Positions 15,211 to 23,980 of a stretch of DNA of 64,000 nt are shown one piece after another. The position numbers and the translations under genes are program-made. Position 1 is the stretch's first letter, and every line of letters starts with the position of its first letter. Source of the DNA: Eubacterium sp. OM08-24 (lineage in GTDB: Bacteria; Bacillota; Clostridia; Oscillospirales; Acutalibacteraceae); NCBI RefSeq assembly GCF_003438075.1, contig NZ_QSTA01000010.1:3167-67166 (forward strand). The letters are read 5' to 3'. The notes under the pieces are model-generated. The model had not been told where the DNA came from. It did no database searches and saw only the letters and a program-made list of their open reading frames with translations.

Positions 15211-15810
15211 TTATAGTTCTTTGATGATGTGACAAGCCACACCCTGAATGCAGCACTCATCTACAATGATGTCTTTCATCTTCTTATTTTCCGGGTGGAG
15301 AATGATTTTCTTATTCTCATCATCTCGGAAGTAGCGTTTCAATGTATTCTGATTATCCACAAGGGCAACTACTATATCGCCCTCTTTGGCTTCTACCTGC
15401 TTTTTAACAACCACAAGGTCGCCGTCATCAATCCCTGCTTCAATCATAGACTGACCGCTTGCTCTTAATATGAAGAAATCTCCTTTGCCGAAAATAGCAG
15501 TAGGAAGTGATACATATTCTTCAATATTTTCTTCCTCATACTGAGGACTGCCACAAGGAATAGAACCTACAATCGGCGTCTGTGTCTGTTCGCCACTGTA
15601 CTTACGGGTCACATTGGTGCGAATCTCCTGCCCGTCATATTCAATCATATTCTTCTCAGCCATCTCTACCAAGTATTTGTATGCTGTACCTCTGGCAATG
15701 CCAACCGCTTCAGCAATCTTTGTAGTCGATGGGGATTGTCTGTTTTGCAGGTAATAATCCTCGATATACTTTTTTATCTCGCTCATAAGTTCAGGACTCT
15801 TGCTTCTCAT
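15211..15810 (-). CDS. lexA: LexA-like repressor
   Basis: The 199-residue protein has an N-terminal winged helix (SPSTTKIAEAVGIARGTAYKYL). The self-cleavage site is C86-G87 (SIPCGSPQ), where LexA usually has Ala-Gly. The catalytic serine is S121 (RASGQSM) and the lysine is K158 (NTLKRY). The Ser-Lys distance of 37 residues matches E. coli LexA. RecA-stimulated cleavage would derepress SOS genes. Cys-Gly cleavage is typical of UmuD and some phage repressors. Nearby genes encode a UvrX-type polymerase and YolD, likely targets. Confidence 0.88.
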   Translation of the reverse strand: MRSKSPELMSEIKKYIEDYYLQNRQSPSTTKIAEAVGIARGTAYKYLVEMAEKNMIEYDGQEIRTNVTRKYSGEQTQTPIVGSIPCGSPQYEEENIEEYVSLPTAIFGKGDFFILRASGQSMIEAGIDDGDLVVVKKQVEAKEGDIVVALVDNQNTLKRYFRDDENKKIILHPENKKMKDIIVDECCIQGVACHIIKEL

Positions 15811-15862
15811 ACCTGCACCTCACTTTCTTTTCTATCGGAAGCAGTTTGATTTCGATAGTTTT

Positions 15863-15890
15863 ATTATACCTGATACGAAAAATTTTTCAA
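15863..15890 (-). promoter_or_regulatory. Promoter of the lexA-like gene
   Basis: On the minus strand TTGAAA (15885-15890), a 16-bp spacer and TATAAT (15863-15868) form a promoter. TTTCG and CGAAA half-sites flank the -10 region and might be an operator, but no standard LexA box is present. Confidence 0.65.
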
Positions 15891-15903
15891 GTAGGTTTTT
15901 CAC

Positions 15904-15939
15904 AAAAGAAAAGAGGTGTCGCAATTTGCTAACACCTCT
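15904..15939 (-). terminator. Terminator of the WYL regulator gene
   Basis: AGAGGTGT (15912-15919) pairs with ACACCTCT (15932-15939), and TTTTCTTTT follows on the minus strand. It lies downstream of the WYL gene and upstream of the lexA promoter. Confidence 0.85.
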
Positions 15940-15999
15940 CCATTCTTTAATATTGACTTTACGCTTTATGCAGACCGTCTGCACAAATTCAAATCTGCA

Positions 16000-16983
16000 C
16001 TATTCGCTTTCCTGCATATCCTCATCAGCTTTTGCAATCATCTCTCTGTACTGTTCCTTCACACTTTCCGGTGCAAGTATCTGTACCTTGCCATTAAAGC
16101 CAAACACCCAACCAAAAAAGGTCGGACTGGCTGATACTTCGGTCTGTACTCTGAAAGAAGTCATATCATACGCAAGGGTTGTCACATCTTCCCCGAAACG
16201 GTCAACCATTGTTTTCATCAGGCTGTTATCACATCGTAAATCCACAAGGACTTTTTCGCCTGAAAACATAAAGAAAACTTCCTTTGTGTAATTCTCAATA
16301 TCAAAATCATCAAGCATAGGAATAATATCTTTATCCAATATCTCCGGCTTGGAAGCAATACGGTCTACCCTGAAATTGATGACCTTGCTTTTCTTCTCAG
16401 AATATCCGAGAACATAATAATAATCCCAACACCAGAGAAGTTTATACGGACTGAGTTTATAAATCTCGCCCTTATTCTTCAGAACCTTTTTCTTTAATCC
16501 GGTATAATCATAATACTGGAAAGAAATCTGTTTGCCTACATTGATGGCGTCGTTTATAGCATCAATGATATAATATATCTGCTCATTATCCGGCTTAATT
16601 CGATTGACCACATAGTTATTACGCTTCAGCTTTGCCACCTGCCCCGGACTGGTCATCGTATGTATCTTCTCAATCAGAGTTTCGCTTTTCTTCTTTGTAA
16701 TGAACTTCGATGACTCTACTGCGTCTATCAGCAATTTCAGTTCCGGCAATTCAAACTTACGACTGGCTACAAAGTATTTGCTCTGAGTAGAGTGGATAGT
16801 AACAATATCCATTCCAAACTCCTGAAGTGCTGCAATGTCTTTCGTAACAGTAGTTCTATGTGCTGAAATCCCGTATTCATCAGCCAATATATTGATTAGC
16901 TGCGTCGTCGAAAACGGATGTTCCTCGTCCGTTCGTTCCTCTAATATTTTCTTTAAGTATAATATTCTTGGCTTTGTTTCCAT
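16000..16983 (-). CDS. WYL-domain transcriptional regulator
   Basis: The 327-residue protein has an N-terminal winged helix (FSTTQLINILADEYGISAHRTTVTKDIAAL, residues 24-55), a central WYL domain (GEIYKLSPYKLLWCWDYYYVLGY, about 190-215) and a C-terminal WCX extension. WYL regulators sense nucleic acids or small ligands and often control DNA-repair and defence loci. It is followed by a terminator and may be cotranscribed with yolD upstream. Confidence 0.85.
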   Translation of the reverse strand: METKPRILYLKKILEERTDEEHPFSTTQLINILADEYGISAHRTTVTKDIAALQEFGMDIVTIHSTQSKYFVASRKFELPELKLLIDAVESSKFITKKKSETLIEKIHTMTSPGQVAKLKRNNYVVNRIKPDNEQIYYIIDAINDAINVGKQISFQYYDYTGLKKKVLKNKGEIYKLSPYKLLWCWDYYYVLGYSEKKSKVINFRVDRIASKPEILDKDIIPMLDDFDIENYTKEVFFMFSGEKVLVDLRCDNSLMKTMVDRFGEDVTTLAYDMTSFRVQTEVSASPTFFGWVFGFNGKVQILAPESVKEQYREMIAKADEDMQESE

Positions 16984-17006
16984 TGTTTGTCCTTTCCAAG
17001 TTATTA

Positions 17007-17432
17007 CTAATATAATCCTTTGAACATTTCTCCTTGTATCTCACTGATTTGTTCAATCGGGATGACTATTTCATCCTGCATAATCAGGTTGCGTTCAAAT
17101 TCATCAATCTTTTTTACCATTCCGGAATGCGTGATATATGCTCCTCCGGCTTTTTTATCATCAGGCACAAAATAAGTGATTATCACTTCCTGTTCTGTAC
17201 CAATATTATCTCTTATCATATTTAACTGGTCATTCAATTTCATAATGACCTCATCGCTCAACTCTAACCGTTCATCCGTTAACCTTGCAGTTTCCTTAAT
17301 AGCTGCATCGTGTCCTGTAAGTGCCGCAAAAGGAGCAAACTGTGCTGCTCTGTCGTGAAGCGACATACGAGGATGGTTCCTTGATGTCGGATGTGGAAGA
17401 TTGATTATATCATCATAAGAATGATTGTCCAT
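17007..17432 (-). CDS. YolD-like protein
   Basis: The 141-residue protein carries the family signature MSLHDRAAQFAPFAALTGHD followed by a basic-acidic helical region and a C-terminal YolD beta domain (EVIITYFVPDDKKAGGAYI). YolD proteins are almost always encoded next to UvrX/YqjW polymerases and are thought to be partner subunits. Here two foreign genes separate it from uvrX. The start follows AAAGGAGGTG. Confidence 0.85.
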   Translation of the reverse strand: MDNHSYDDIINLPHPTSRNHPRMSLHDRAAQFAPFAALTGHDAAIKETARLTDERLELSDEVIMKLNDQLNMIRDNIGTEQEVIITYFVPDDKKAGGAYITHSGMVKKIDEFERNLIMQDEIVIPIEQISEIQGEMFKGLY

Positions 17433-17487
17433 CTGTTACAGCACCTCCTTTACTCGGCAAACTGGATTTTGCCACTAAGCATTATAT

Positions 17488-18192
17488 TTAAACTTTCGCA
17501 TCTCTGATTCTCTTAACATTTTTATTCATGAGATGTCTACCGAAATGACGGTATGCAAATGCTTTTACTATCGACATTTCCTGATGATGCTCTGTAAGTA
17601 ACTCATCTGGTGAATTATATATTCCAAAATCTTGATTGATTCCTTCACTTTGTATATGAGTATTATTTCTTTCAAAATCAATCACTGGATTCTGAAAATC
17701 TTTTACCGCCACACCATAACCACAAAATGCACCAGAACATTGGCTATTTATTTTTTGCAGCTTATTCAAATATTTCTTATCTAAAATAAATGCTTCAAGT
17801 TCATACCATGTATCATCTAAGTACACTTCAACCCAACTATGAAAAACATTCTGCGGAGCATTTTTATAAACAATTCCTGTCATTGCTCCTTTTTGCAATT
17901 GCTTATCTATTGTAAACCCATGCACCCTACATGGTATTTTACATGCCCTAAGCAACGCCATAAATAAAGTACCTTTTGTATTACATTGACCATATCCATC
18001 ACTTAAAACTTTGGATGCAGATATGCTGTCATCAATATTGTAGCCGAATAAAATCTCATCCCTAACGTATAAATATATGGCTTTAATGCATTCAAACTGC
18101 TCCAGATTCTTCCAGCCTCTATTCTCTATTAGTGATTGAATTCTGGAATCATTAAAATCTAGCATATGGGTTTCTTTTAATAACTCTTTCAA
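17488..18192 (-). CDS. Transglutaminase-like cysteine protease-fold protein
   Basis: The frame opens at a TTG at 18216, but the TTG at 18192 follows GGAGG at good spacing, giving 234 residues. The transglutaminase core shows the nucleophile in DGYGQCNTKGTLFMALLRA and the histidine in VFHSWVEVYLDDTWYELEAF. The third residue looks like Glu rather than Asp. Such proteins are mostly predicted hydrolases of unknown substrate. It sits with a methyltransferase gene between yolD and uvrX, so it looks like an accessory insertion. Confidence 0.75.
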   Translation of the reverse strand: MKELLKETHMLDFNDSRIQSLIENRGWKNLEQFECIKAIYLYVRDEILFGYNIDDSISASKVLSDGYGQCNTKGTLFMALLRACKIPCRVHGFTIDKQLQKGAMTGIVYKNAPQNVFHSWVEVYLDDTWYELEAFILDKKYLNKLQKINSQCSGAFCGYGVAVKDFQNPVIDFERNNTHIQSEGINQDFGIYNSPDELLTEHHQEMSIVKAFAYRHFGRHLMNKNVKRIRDAKV

Positions 18193-18256
18193 CCTTTTCC
18201 TCCACGCAAATTTCAATTCACATTAAATTTTTGAATTCTACAAATTGTATATTTAT

Positions 18257-18868
18257 CTATTTTGTTGCCACAATACAAAGCCAATGCTTTTTGGCATCTG
18301 CATATGGTTTGATTTCCATAAAACCTGCTTCTTTTAAAGCGGTGACAAGTTGATCACAATTATAAATCTTCATGCCATCAATTATCTTTGTCCATTTATC
18401 GTCTGAGGCATTCATTCCGTCGCTCTCGTTACAAATTAGGAAGGTTCCTCCGTCTTTCAGAACACGATTTACCTCAGAAAAGCATTTTTTCAATTCTGGC
18501 CAGAAGTAAACCGTCTCAAAAGCTGAGACATAATCAAATTTTGCATCTGGAAATGGGATGGCAGATACATCTCCCTGAATGACCTTGCATTTTTCCTGTT
18601 GAATAGCGGCAGCGTTCAATTTTCGAGATTCTGACACACTAACCTCCGAATAATCCAATCCTGTCACATGGCCATTCCTGCATTTGCTCAGCCAGACCGC
18701 AATGTTTGCACCACCTCCGCAGCCAACATCCAGCACCTCAGCGTCCGGATTTACAGAGATATTCGAGAACCCCCATTGTGATAGCCTGGAGTGGCCGCTG
18801 TTCATCATCTTTGTCATCAATTTTCCACCGAATCCTTGTGGCTTACGAGTATTTTCAAAAAAGCTCAT
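18257..18868 (-). CDS. Class I SAM-dependent methyltransferase
   Basis: The 203-residue protein has motif I VLDVGCGGGANIAVWL, followed by VTGLDYSEVSV and IPFPDAKFDYVSAFETVYFW, and a strand pair typical of UbiE/small-molecule methyltransferases. It starts after AAGGAGG. The substrate is unknown. It is adjacent to the transglutaminase-like gene, with uvrX directly upstream in the same direction. Confidence 0.85.
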   Translation of the reverse strand: MSFFENTRKPQGFGGKLMTKMMNSGHSRLSQWGFSNISVNPDAEVLDVGCGGGANIAVWLSKCRNGHVTGLDYSEVSVSESRKLNAAAIQQEKCKVIQGDVSAIPFPDAKFDYVSAFETVYFWPELKKCFSEVNRVLKDGGTFLICNESDGMNASDDKWTKIIDGMKIYNCDQLVTALKEAGFMEIKPYADAKKHWLCIVATK

Positions 18869-18899
18869 TGAAATATTCCTCCTTCATATTTAGATTTGT

Positions 18900-20429
18900 T
18901 TAAGCCTTATGACCGCCGATTTGCTCGTTTCGGTCTTTGGCGGTTGCACCTTCTTCAAGGTTCATTCCTTTTAACACAGCATTCTTACCAAACTTCTTTT
19001 TGATACTAAGCATTGCTTCTTGCATACGCCTTTCCCGTTCCAATTTTTCTTCTTCCTCCGCTTGCTTCTTCTTCAGTGCTTCGTAATCGGTAAACAGGTC
19101 AAGCTGCTGATATTCATCTTCCTGTTTGACAGAATTTTCATCTACAAGTTTATTTGCTGTTATTGTTATCCTGCGGACAAGTAAATTCTCGTCAACTATT
19201 CTGTCGTATAAATCCATCACAGCATTGGTAATCAATCGAGTAGAGGACGTCTTTTTCTTCAGATTTGCTGTTCCGTGTGCGTGCTTTGGAACTTTGCGTC
19301 CATATCGGTCAATCGTAATCTCGCCTTTGTATTGATTTTTTAGGTTCGAATTACTTAAATTTTCAATATCATAGCCGATTGTCAACACAAGTTGGTCAGT
19401 TACAACTCCTTTATCCACCAAATCAAGCACCATTTGGTCGGTCATTTCTTTTACAATCAACTTTGCCTTTTCATAATCATAAGGGCAATGCAACACCTGA
19501 CCGGAAGATACACTGTTTGTTTCTGGCTTATATGCTTTGACCTGCTCCATTGTACAAGGCTCATATCCCCAAGCGTGGTCTATGAGCAGTTCCGCATTGA
19601 TACCGAACAGCTTGTACAGCAATTCCTCGTTATACAGTTCATTCGGCTTTCCGATAGAACATCTTGCAATATCGCCCATTGTATAAAGTCCGTGTTCCTC
19701 TAACTTCTTCGCATAACCATTTCCGACTCTCCAGAAATCGGTTATCGGGCGATGACTCCATAGTTTCTTACGGTATGACATTTCATCAAGTTCAGCAATA
19801 CGCACACCGTTCTTATCTGGCTCGATATGCTTTGCCACAATATCCATCGCAATCTTGCAGAGATACATATTCGTACCGATTCCTGCGGTTGCAGTTATAC
19901 CAGTTGTTTTCAAGACATCCTGTATCATCGTCATAGCAAGTTCTCTTGCAGTCATACGATAGGTTTTCAGATAATCAGTCACATCCATAAACACTTCGTC
20001 GATTGAATAAGGAAATATATCCTCTGGTGCAACGTATTTGAGATAAACATTATAAATTCTTGTGCTATACTCCATATAATATGCCATACGAGGAGGAGCA
20101 ACGATATAATCTATCTCCAATGTAGGATTTGCATCCAACTCTGCCTTGTCATCGGAAGAACCGGTAAATGTTCTGTTCGGTGCTTTCCATCTGCGGTTGT
20201 TATTTGCTTCCGTGACCTTTTGAACAACTTCAAACAATCTTGGTCTACCGGGTATCCCATAACTTTTTAATGACGGAGATACCGCAAGGCAGATAGTTTT
20301 CTCTGTCCTGCTTTTATCCGCAACCACAAGATTTGTAGTCAATGGGTCGCGATTTCGTTCCTTACATTCCACAGAAGCGTAGAATGATTTCAGGTCGATT
20401 GCGATATAGGTCTTTTGCTTTGCCATCAT
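18900..20429 (-). CDS. uvrX: Y-family DNA polymerase, UvrX/YqjW type
   Basis: The 509-residue protein has IAIDLKSFYASVECKER at the start and the catalytic YSIDEVFMDVTDYL. The little-finger domain is followed by a charged C-terminal helix (EALKKKQAEEEEKLERERR). It is longer than DinB and matches the UvrX/YqjW branch found on Gram-positive mobile elements, which partners with YolD. With dinB at 3857-5092 the element carries two error-prone polymerases. Its start is divergent from, and overlaps, the silent hsdS cassette. Confidence 0.9.
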   Translation of the reverse strand: MMAKQKTYIAIDLKSFYASVECKERNRDPLTTNLVVADKSRTEKTICLAVSPSLKSYGIPGRPRLFEVVQKVTEANNNRRWKAPNRTFTGSSDDKAELDANPTLEIDYIVAPPRMAYYMEYSTRIYNVYLKYVAPEDIFPYSIDEVFMDVTDYLKTYRMTARELAMTMIQDVLKTTGITATAGIGTNMYLCKIAMDIVAKHIEPDKNGVRIAELDEMSYRKKLWSHRPITDFWRVGNGYAKKLEEHGLYTMGDIARCSIGKPNELYNEELLYKLFGINAELLIDHAWGYEPCTMEQVKAYKPETNSVSSGQVLHCPYDYEKAKLIVKEMTDQMVLDLVDKGVVTDQLVLTIGYDIENLSNSNLKNQYKGEITIDRYGRKVPKHAHGTANLKKKTSSTRLITNAVMDLYDRIVDENLLVRRITITANKLVDENSVKQEDEYQQLDLFTDYEALKKKQAEEEEKLERERRMQEAMLSIKKKFGKNAVLKGMNLEEGATAKDRNEQIGGHKA

Positions 20430-20457
20430 TCTATGCTCCTTTCTGTGATTTCCGTTC

Positions 20458-20473
20458 TAAACGATAATTTAGC
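20458..20473 (+). repeat. hsdS inversion site a (16 bp)
   Basis: TAAACGATAATTTAGC is an exact inverted match of 23433-23448, inside the active hsdS gene. It encodes the LNDNLA segment of the silent cassette. The 14-bp core TAAACGATAATTTA occurs four times in the locus and is the likely recombinase site. Confidence 0.85.
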
Positions 20474-21041
20474 TTCAATGGCTTACGACATTTATATGCA
20501 CACATTTTTCTCCAAAAAGCCTAATGGTAAGCTAAAAGATATACTCATAGAAGCAGATAAATCATCTGTTCAGGTAGGCGAAGCAAAGCAATCTACCGGA
20601 GAATATCCGTTTTTTACAAGTGGCTCGGCTATTTTGAAATGGGATATACCATTTATAAATGGACGAAATTGCTTTTTGAATACCGGAGGTAATGCCGATG
20701 TCAAATTCTATGTTGGCGAAGCAGCTTATTCCACGGATACTTGGTGTATTTCTACCAATAACAATATGTCAGATTATTTGTATCTGCTTTTGGTATCAAT
20801 AAAGCCTGAACTTAACCAAAAATTCTTTCAAGGAACAGGATTAAAGCATTTACAAAAACCATTATTGAAAGACCGACCTATTTATATTCCGGATTTTGAG
20901 AAACTCAAAACCTTTAATGAGCAGGTAAATCCTATGTTCAATATTATTTCTGAGAATACGAGAGAAAATCAGGCACTGATTACACTCCGTGACTGGCTTC
21001 TGCCTATGTTAATGAACGGTCAAGCCACCATTAGTGACTGA
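20458..21041 (+). pseudogene. hsdS: Silent hsdS 3'-half cassette (alternative TRD2)
   Basis: On the plus strand, opposite to the active hsdS, the frame reads from LNDNLAS through a target-recognition domain (SGSAILKWDIPFINGRNCFLNTGGNADVKF in part) to the C-terminus LRDWLLPMLMNGQATISD, identical to that of the active hsdS. The open frame extends back to 20415 only because it runs through antisense of uvrX. There is no dedicated start or promoter. Inversion between site a and site c would attach this domain to the active TRD1, changing the recognised DNA sequence. Confidence 0.85.
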
Positions 21042-21060
21042 TACGGTAAATTATCGTTTA
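21010..21060. repeat. hsdS inversion site b (51 bp inverted repeat)
   Basis: This 51-bp stretch is an exact inverted copy of 22696-22746. It encodes the last residues of the silent cassette and ends in the 14-bp core TAAACGATAATTTA (as its complement). Outside it, similarity continues for about 25 bp with a few mismatches. Confidence 0.9.
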
Positions 21061-21604
21061 TCTTACTATTCATTAAAATTTTTTCATCAATCGCTGATAA
21101 TAATTCAACCATTTTATCTTGTGCTATTTTATCAGGCACCTTAAAATCAAGGGATGTTAGATAATCAATATTTATATTATCCTGTGTACTTCCTGAAGCT
21201 GCATTCTGTATTGAATTTCTGATAAAATCAAATACATAATACATAAATTTTTCAGATGAAACTTCTTTATAAGCCTTAAAACCAACTACACTATCCGGAA
21301 AACACATAGGATAAGCAAGTAATGCTGTTTCTGCGATGTTAGCCGCAATCGTAATGCACAAAGTCTCTGCATCCCATAATTTGCTTTGTTGTAACCCAAA
21401 TTCCCCGTATTCTTGAGTGTGATGCGTAATATATAGGTTTGCTTCTTTAATTTCACCTGTTTGTACTAATGGATACCCGCCACCCTCAAACAAGTTCTTG
21501 TCGTTCCTTGGACGGTGTGTTGATTTTCCTCTTGCAAATTCACCTAAATCAGAAAGTTTCATAGTTTTCCAATTTTTATTATATTTACTTTCGTTGTAAA
21601 CCAT
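21020..21604 (-). CDS. hsdS: Half-length HsdS (alternative TRD1), type I specificity fragment
   Basis: The ATG at 21604 follows AAGGAGAAAAGG, giving 194 residues. It has an HsdS-type target-recognition domain (KTMKLSDLGEFARGKSTHRPR; GYPLVQTGEI; LCITIAANIAETALL) and a half coiled-coil ending KINDNL, after which it runs into the inverted repeat and stops. It is downstream of the recombinase gene and could be made as a half-subunit. Inversion between sites a and b would join it to the silent 3' cassette and make a second full HsdS. Confidence 0.82.
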   Translation of the reverse strand: MVYNESKYNKNWKTMKLSDLGEFARGKSTHRPRNDKNLFEGGGYPLVQTGEIKEANLYITHHTQEYGEFGLQQSKLWDAETLCITIAANIAETALLAYPMCFPDSVVGFKAYKEVSSEKFMYYVFDFIRNSIQNAASGSTQDNINIDYLTSLDFKVPDKIAQDKMVELLSAIDEKILMNSKINDNLPYQSLMVA

Positions 21605-21614
21605 CCTTTTCTCC

Positions 21615-22598
21615 TTATCCGATATATTTCCTATGTGCAATTTTTACATTGCTTTGTTTTACCATTGCATACTGCAAGGTCGTATCTATCTTCCTATGCC
21701 CCAAGAGCTGTTGCAGTTGCTCAATGGGCATTCCTTTGTCTATTGCCATAGTTGCAAGGGTACGCCTGAACTTGTGTGGGTGTACCTTGTGCAATCCTAA
21801 TTGCTTTCCAAATTCTCTGAGCCTTGTTTCTATACCGCCGATTTTTAGCCTTTCGTGCGGTGCTTTCAGCGATACAAAAAGTGCCGGGTTATCATCGGTT
21901 CTGCTGTTTAAGTAATTCTGTAAGTGTATCTTTGTCCTTGCGTCAAAATAGACCACTCGTTCTTTGTTGCCTTTACCGAACACGATACATTCTCGCTCGT
22001 TAAAATCAATATCATTTCTGTTGAGCAACACCATTTCTCCGACACGCATACCCGTTGAAGCCAGCATATCAATCATTGCCAAATCTCTCGGCTCGGTGCA
22101 GTTATCTCTCATAAGCTCCAACGCTTCATCGGAGTATGTTTCTTTAATGTTCGTGCCGGTTTTGACCTTATGTATTCGCCTGACAGGACTTTTCAATATA
22201 TAGTCCTCGTCCTCAAGCCACGAAAAGAAGCTTGAAAGGATACGGCGGATATTATCAATCGTAACCTTGCTTGATTTTTTCTTTTCCTGATACTCGGTCA
22301 GGTATCGCCTTATGTCGTCAGTTTCAATGTGCTTTACGCTTTTGCCGACGGTTGCAATCATCATTTCGATAGTTGCTTTGTAGTATTTAAGAGATTTCTC
22401 GGAACAGCCCTCAATTCGCTTTGCCGACAGGAACAGCTCCATATAGTCCTGCTCCGAGATTTCTTTTTCACTTTCATTTTTTGTTACCTCATAATCAAAA
22501 AGTGTATGTTGCAATACCTCTTGCAAGCGTTCTGTCTGTGCGTTATTCAAGAAAGGTAACATAGCCTGAACAACATCTGTAATTAAATTTTGTTTCAT
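21615..22598 (-). CDS. Tyrosine recombinase of the hsdS inversion locus (XerC/CreX-like)
   Basis: The 327-residue protein has a SAM-like N-terminal domain (about 50-135) and a catalytic domain with STGMRVGEM (Arg), GKGNKERVV (Lys), HPHKFRRTLAT (His-x-x-Arg), LLGHRKIDTTLQYA (His and Tyr). It lies inside the inverted-repeat-flanked region of hsdS parts. The same arrangement is known from phase-variable type I systems such as the pneumococcal SpnIII locus. It is not the element's integrase, which should lie near Xis at the left end. Confidence 0.9.
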   Translation of the reverse strand: MKQNLITDVVQAMLPFLNNAQTERLQEVLQHTLFDYEVTKNESEKEISEQDYMELFLSAKRIEGCSEKSLKYYKATIEMMIATVGKSVKHIETDDIRRYLTEYQEKKKSSKVTIDNIRRILSSFFSWLEDEDYILKSPVRRIHKVKTGTNIKETYSDEALELMRDNCTEPRDLAMIDMLASTGMRVGEMVLLNRNDIDFNERECIVFGKGNKERVVYFDARTKIHLQNYLNSRTDDNPALFVSLKAPHERLKIGGIETRLREFGKQLGLHKVHPHKFRRTLATMAIDKGMPIEQLQQLLGHRKIDTTLQYAMVKQSNVKIAHRKYIG

Positions 22599-22695
22599 TA
22601 GTCAATTCTCCTTTTATTTAACTTAGAGAACGACTACGGAGTGGGTAGTCCCCTGATTTAACTCTCGCCACCCACAAGAGTTATGGGATGTATGT

Positions 22696-22746
22696 TAAAC
22701 GATAATTTACCGTATCAGTCACTAATGGTGGCTTGACCGTTCATTA
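22696..22746. repeat. hsdS inversion site d (51 bp inverted repeat)
   Basis: It is the inverted partner of 21010-21060, exact over 51 bp. It includes the C-terminal codons and stop of the active hsdS and the core TAAACGATAATTTA just past the stop. Together with site b it brackets the recombinase and the half-hsdS gene. Confidence 0.9.
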
Positions 22747-23980
22747 GCATAGGTAAAAGCCAGTCACGGAGTTTCAATAATTGTGTATTTTCTTGCATAT
22801 TACTATGAATAAGCTCCAAAGATTGCGAAACAATTTGATTAAACTCTCGCAACAATGATTGTGGTGGAATAGGAACAGTCAAGTTACTTAGTGTATCTTG
22901 ACTCACATTCTGCAAAATTGAACCTCCTGTTTTGGTAGCGGCACTACCTTCTAACTGTTTCAGGTAGAACATTAAGTAATATTTATATATATCATCACAA
23001 GGAGTACAGCAGATAATAAATCCACAAAAAATAATATTGCTACTTGGTTTTTGCAGGATTCTTGTAGCTCCCGGTATACCACTTCGTGCGACGATAATAC
23101 TGTTCTCAGACACACAGTACTTATTGCCTTGTTTTTGTGGAAGACTTATTTCATCCAAGTCATTTTCATTTAATATGAGGTCGGAGGAAGATATATTTCG
23201 TACATTTATTATTCTATATATTTTGTCTCCTTCAACACTCTTATCATAGTTGATACCGTTGCGAAGAGAACATAACTCGCCAAATGATTTTATCTCCCAA
23301 CCAGCTGGAATCTTACGTTTGATTTTATCATTCCATATCATCAGTCCTCCATCAGCCTTATACTGATGTTTGTCGTTATGAGGAAAATCAAACTGATTAA
23401 ACCAATAATTATAAATATCTTTGAGTTGGTATGCTAAATTATCGTTTATCGCATTATTCAAATTCACTTTTTTCTCTATATCATACAAACATTTGCCAAT
23501 TTTCCTTTGAGTAGTAATATCCGGTAAGAATACTTCAACATCATAAACATCATCGGGTGATATATTCCTTTGCCTTGTCCCGCTGGCTCTGTATTCAAGT
23601 TGGTCTTTCACTAAATTCGTAGCCAATAAATAATGAAGATAATATTTATCCGCCTTGTCATCAACAGGAACAACCTTTCCAACACGCTGATTAAGTACAA
23701 AAGTTATTCCTTGCATTTTAGGTACAAATGCAGTATTTCCAAATAATCCAACAACCTGTTCTGTGAGCGGCATAATTAAATCGTCCTCTTTCAAGATAAA
23801 GTCATTTGGAAATGAAGCCCCATAAAATGTTGTCTTATCTTTGTTGAATTGGAAGTTATTTGTTGATGAAATATTCGCAAGTGTGACAAGTGCATACTCG
23901 CTCTCGTCAACATAGTTTTCACTCTTGAACGCAAATCCGTGTTTAATTTTTAGTATTTCTCCCAGCTTAACTTTATTCAT
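22715..23980 (-). CDS. hsdS: Type I restriction specificity subunit HsdS (expressed copy)
   Basis: The 421 residues hold TRD1 (about 1-165; KVKLGEILKIKHGFAFKSENY), the central conserved helix with INDNLAYQLKDIYNYWFNQF, TRD2 (about 225-385; GWEIKSFGELCSLRNG) and the final helix LRDWLLPMLMNGQATISD. It overlaps hsdM by 8 nt, so it is translated from the operon. Inversion site c lies in the central region between the two TRDs and site d at its 3' end, so TRD2 can be swapped without touching the start. Confidence 0.93.
   Translation of the reverse strand: MNKVKLGEILKIKHGFAFKSENYVDESEYALVTLANISSTNNFQFNKDKTTFYGASFPNDFILKEDDLIMPLTEQVVGLFGNTAFVPKMQGITFVLNQRVGKVVPVDDKADKYYLHYLLATNLVKDQLEYRASGTRQRNISPDDVYDVEVFLPDITTQRKIGKCLYDIEKKVNLNNAINDNLAYQLKDIYNYWFNQFDFPHNDKHQYKADGGLMIWNDKIKRKIPAGWEIKSFGELCSLRNGINYDKSVEGDKIYRIINVRNISSSDLILNENDLDEISLPQKQGNKYCVSENSIIVARSGIPGATRILQKPSSNIIFCGFIICCTPCDDIYKYYLMFYLKQLEGSAATKTGGSILQNVSQDTLSNLTVPIPPQSLLREFNQIVSQSLELIHSNMQENTQLLKLRDWLLPMLMNGQATISD
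23433..23448 (-). repeat. hsdS inversion site c (16 bp)
   Basis: It is an exact inverted copy of site a (20458-20473) and encodes INDNLA in the central region of the active hsdS. Recombination between a and c inverts about 3 kb and exchanges TRD2. Confidence 0.85.

Noticed and set aside
21615..22598. Reading the tyrosine recombinase as the element's integrase
   Set aside because: It sits between inverted hsdS parts, far from Xis and from either end, and matches the known inversion-recombinase arrangement.
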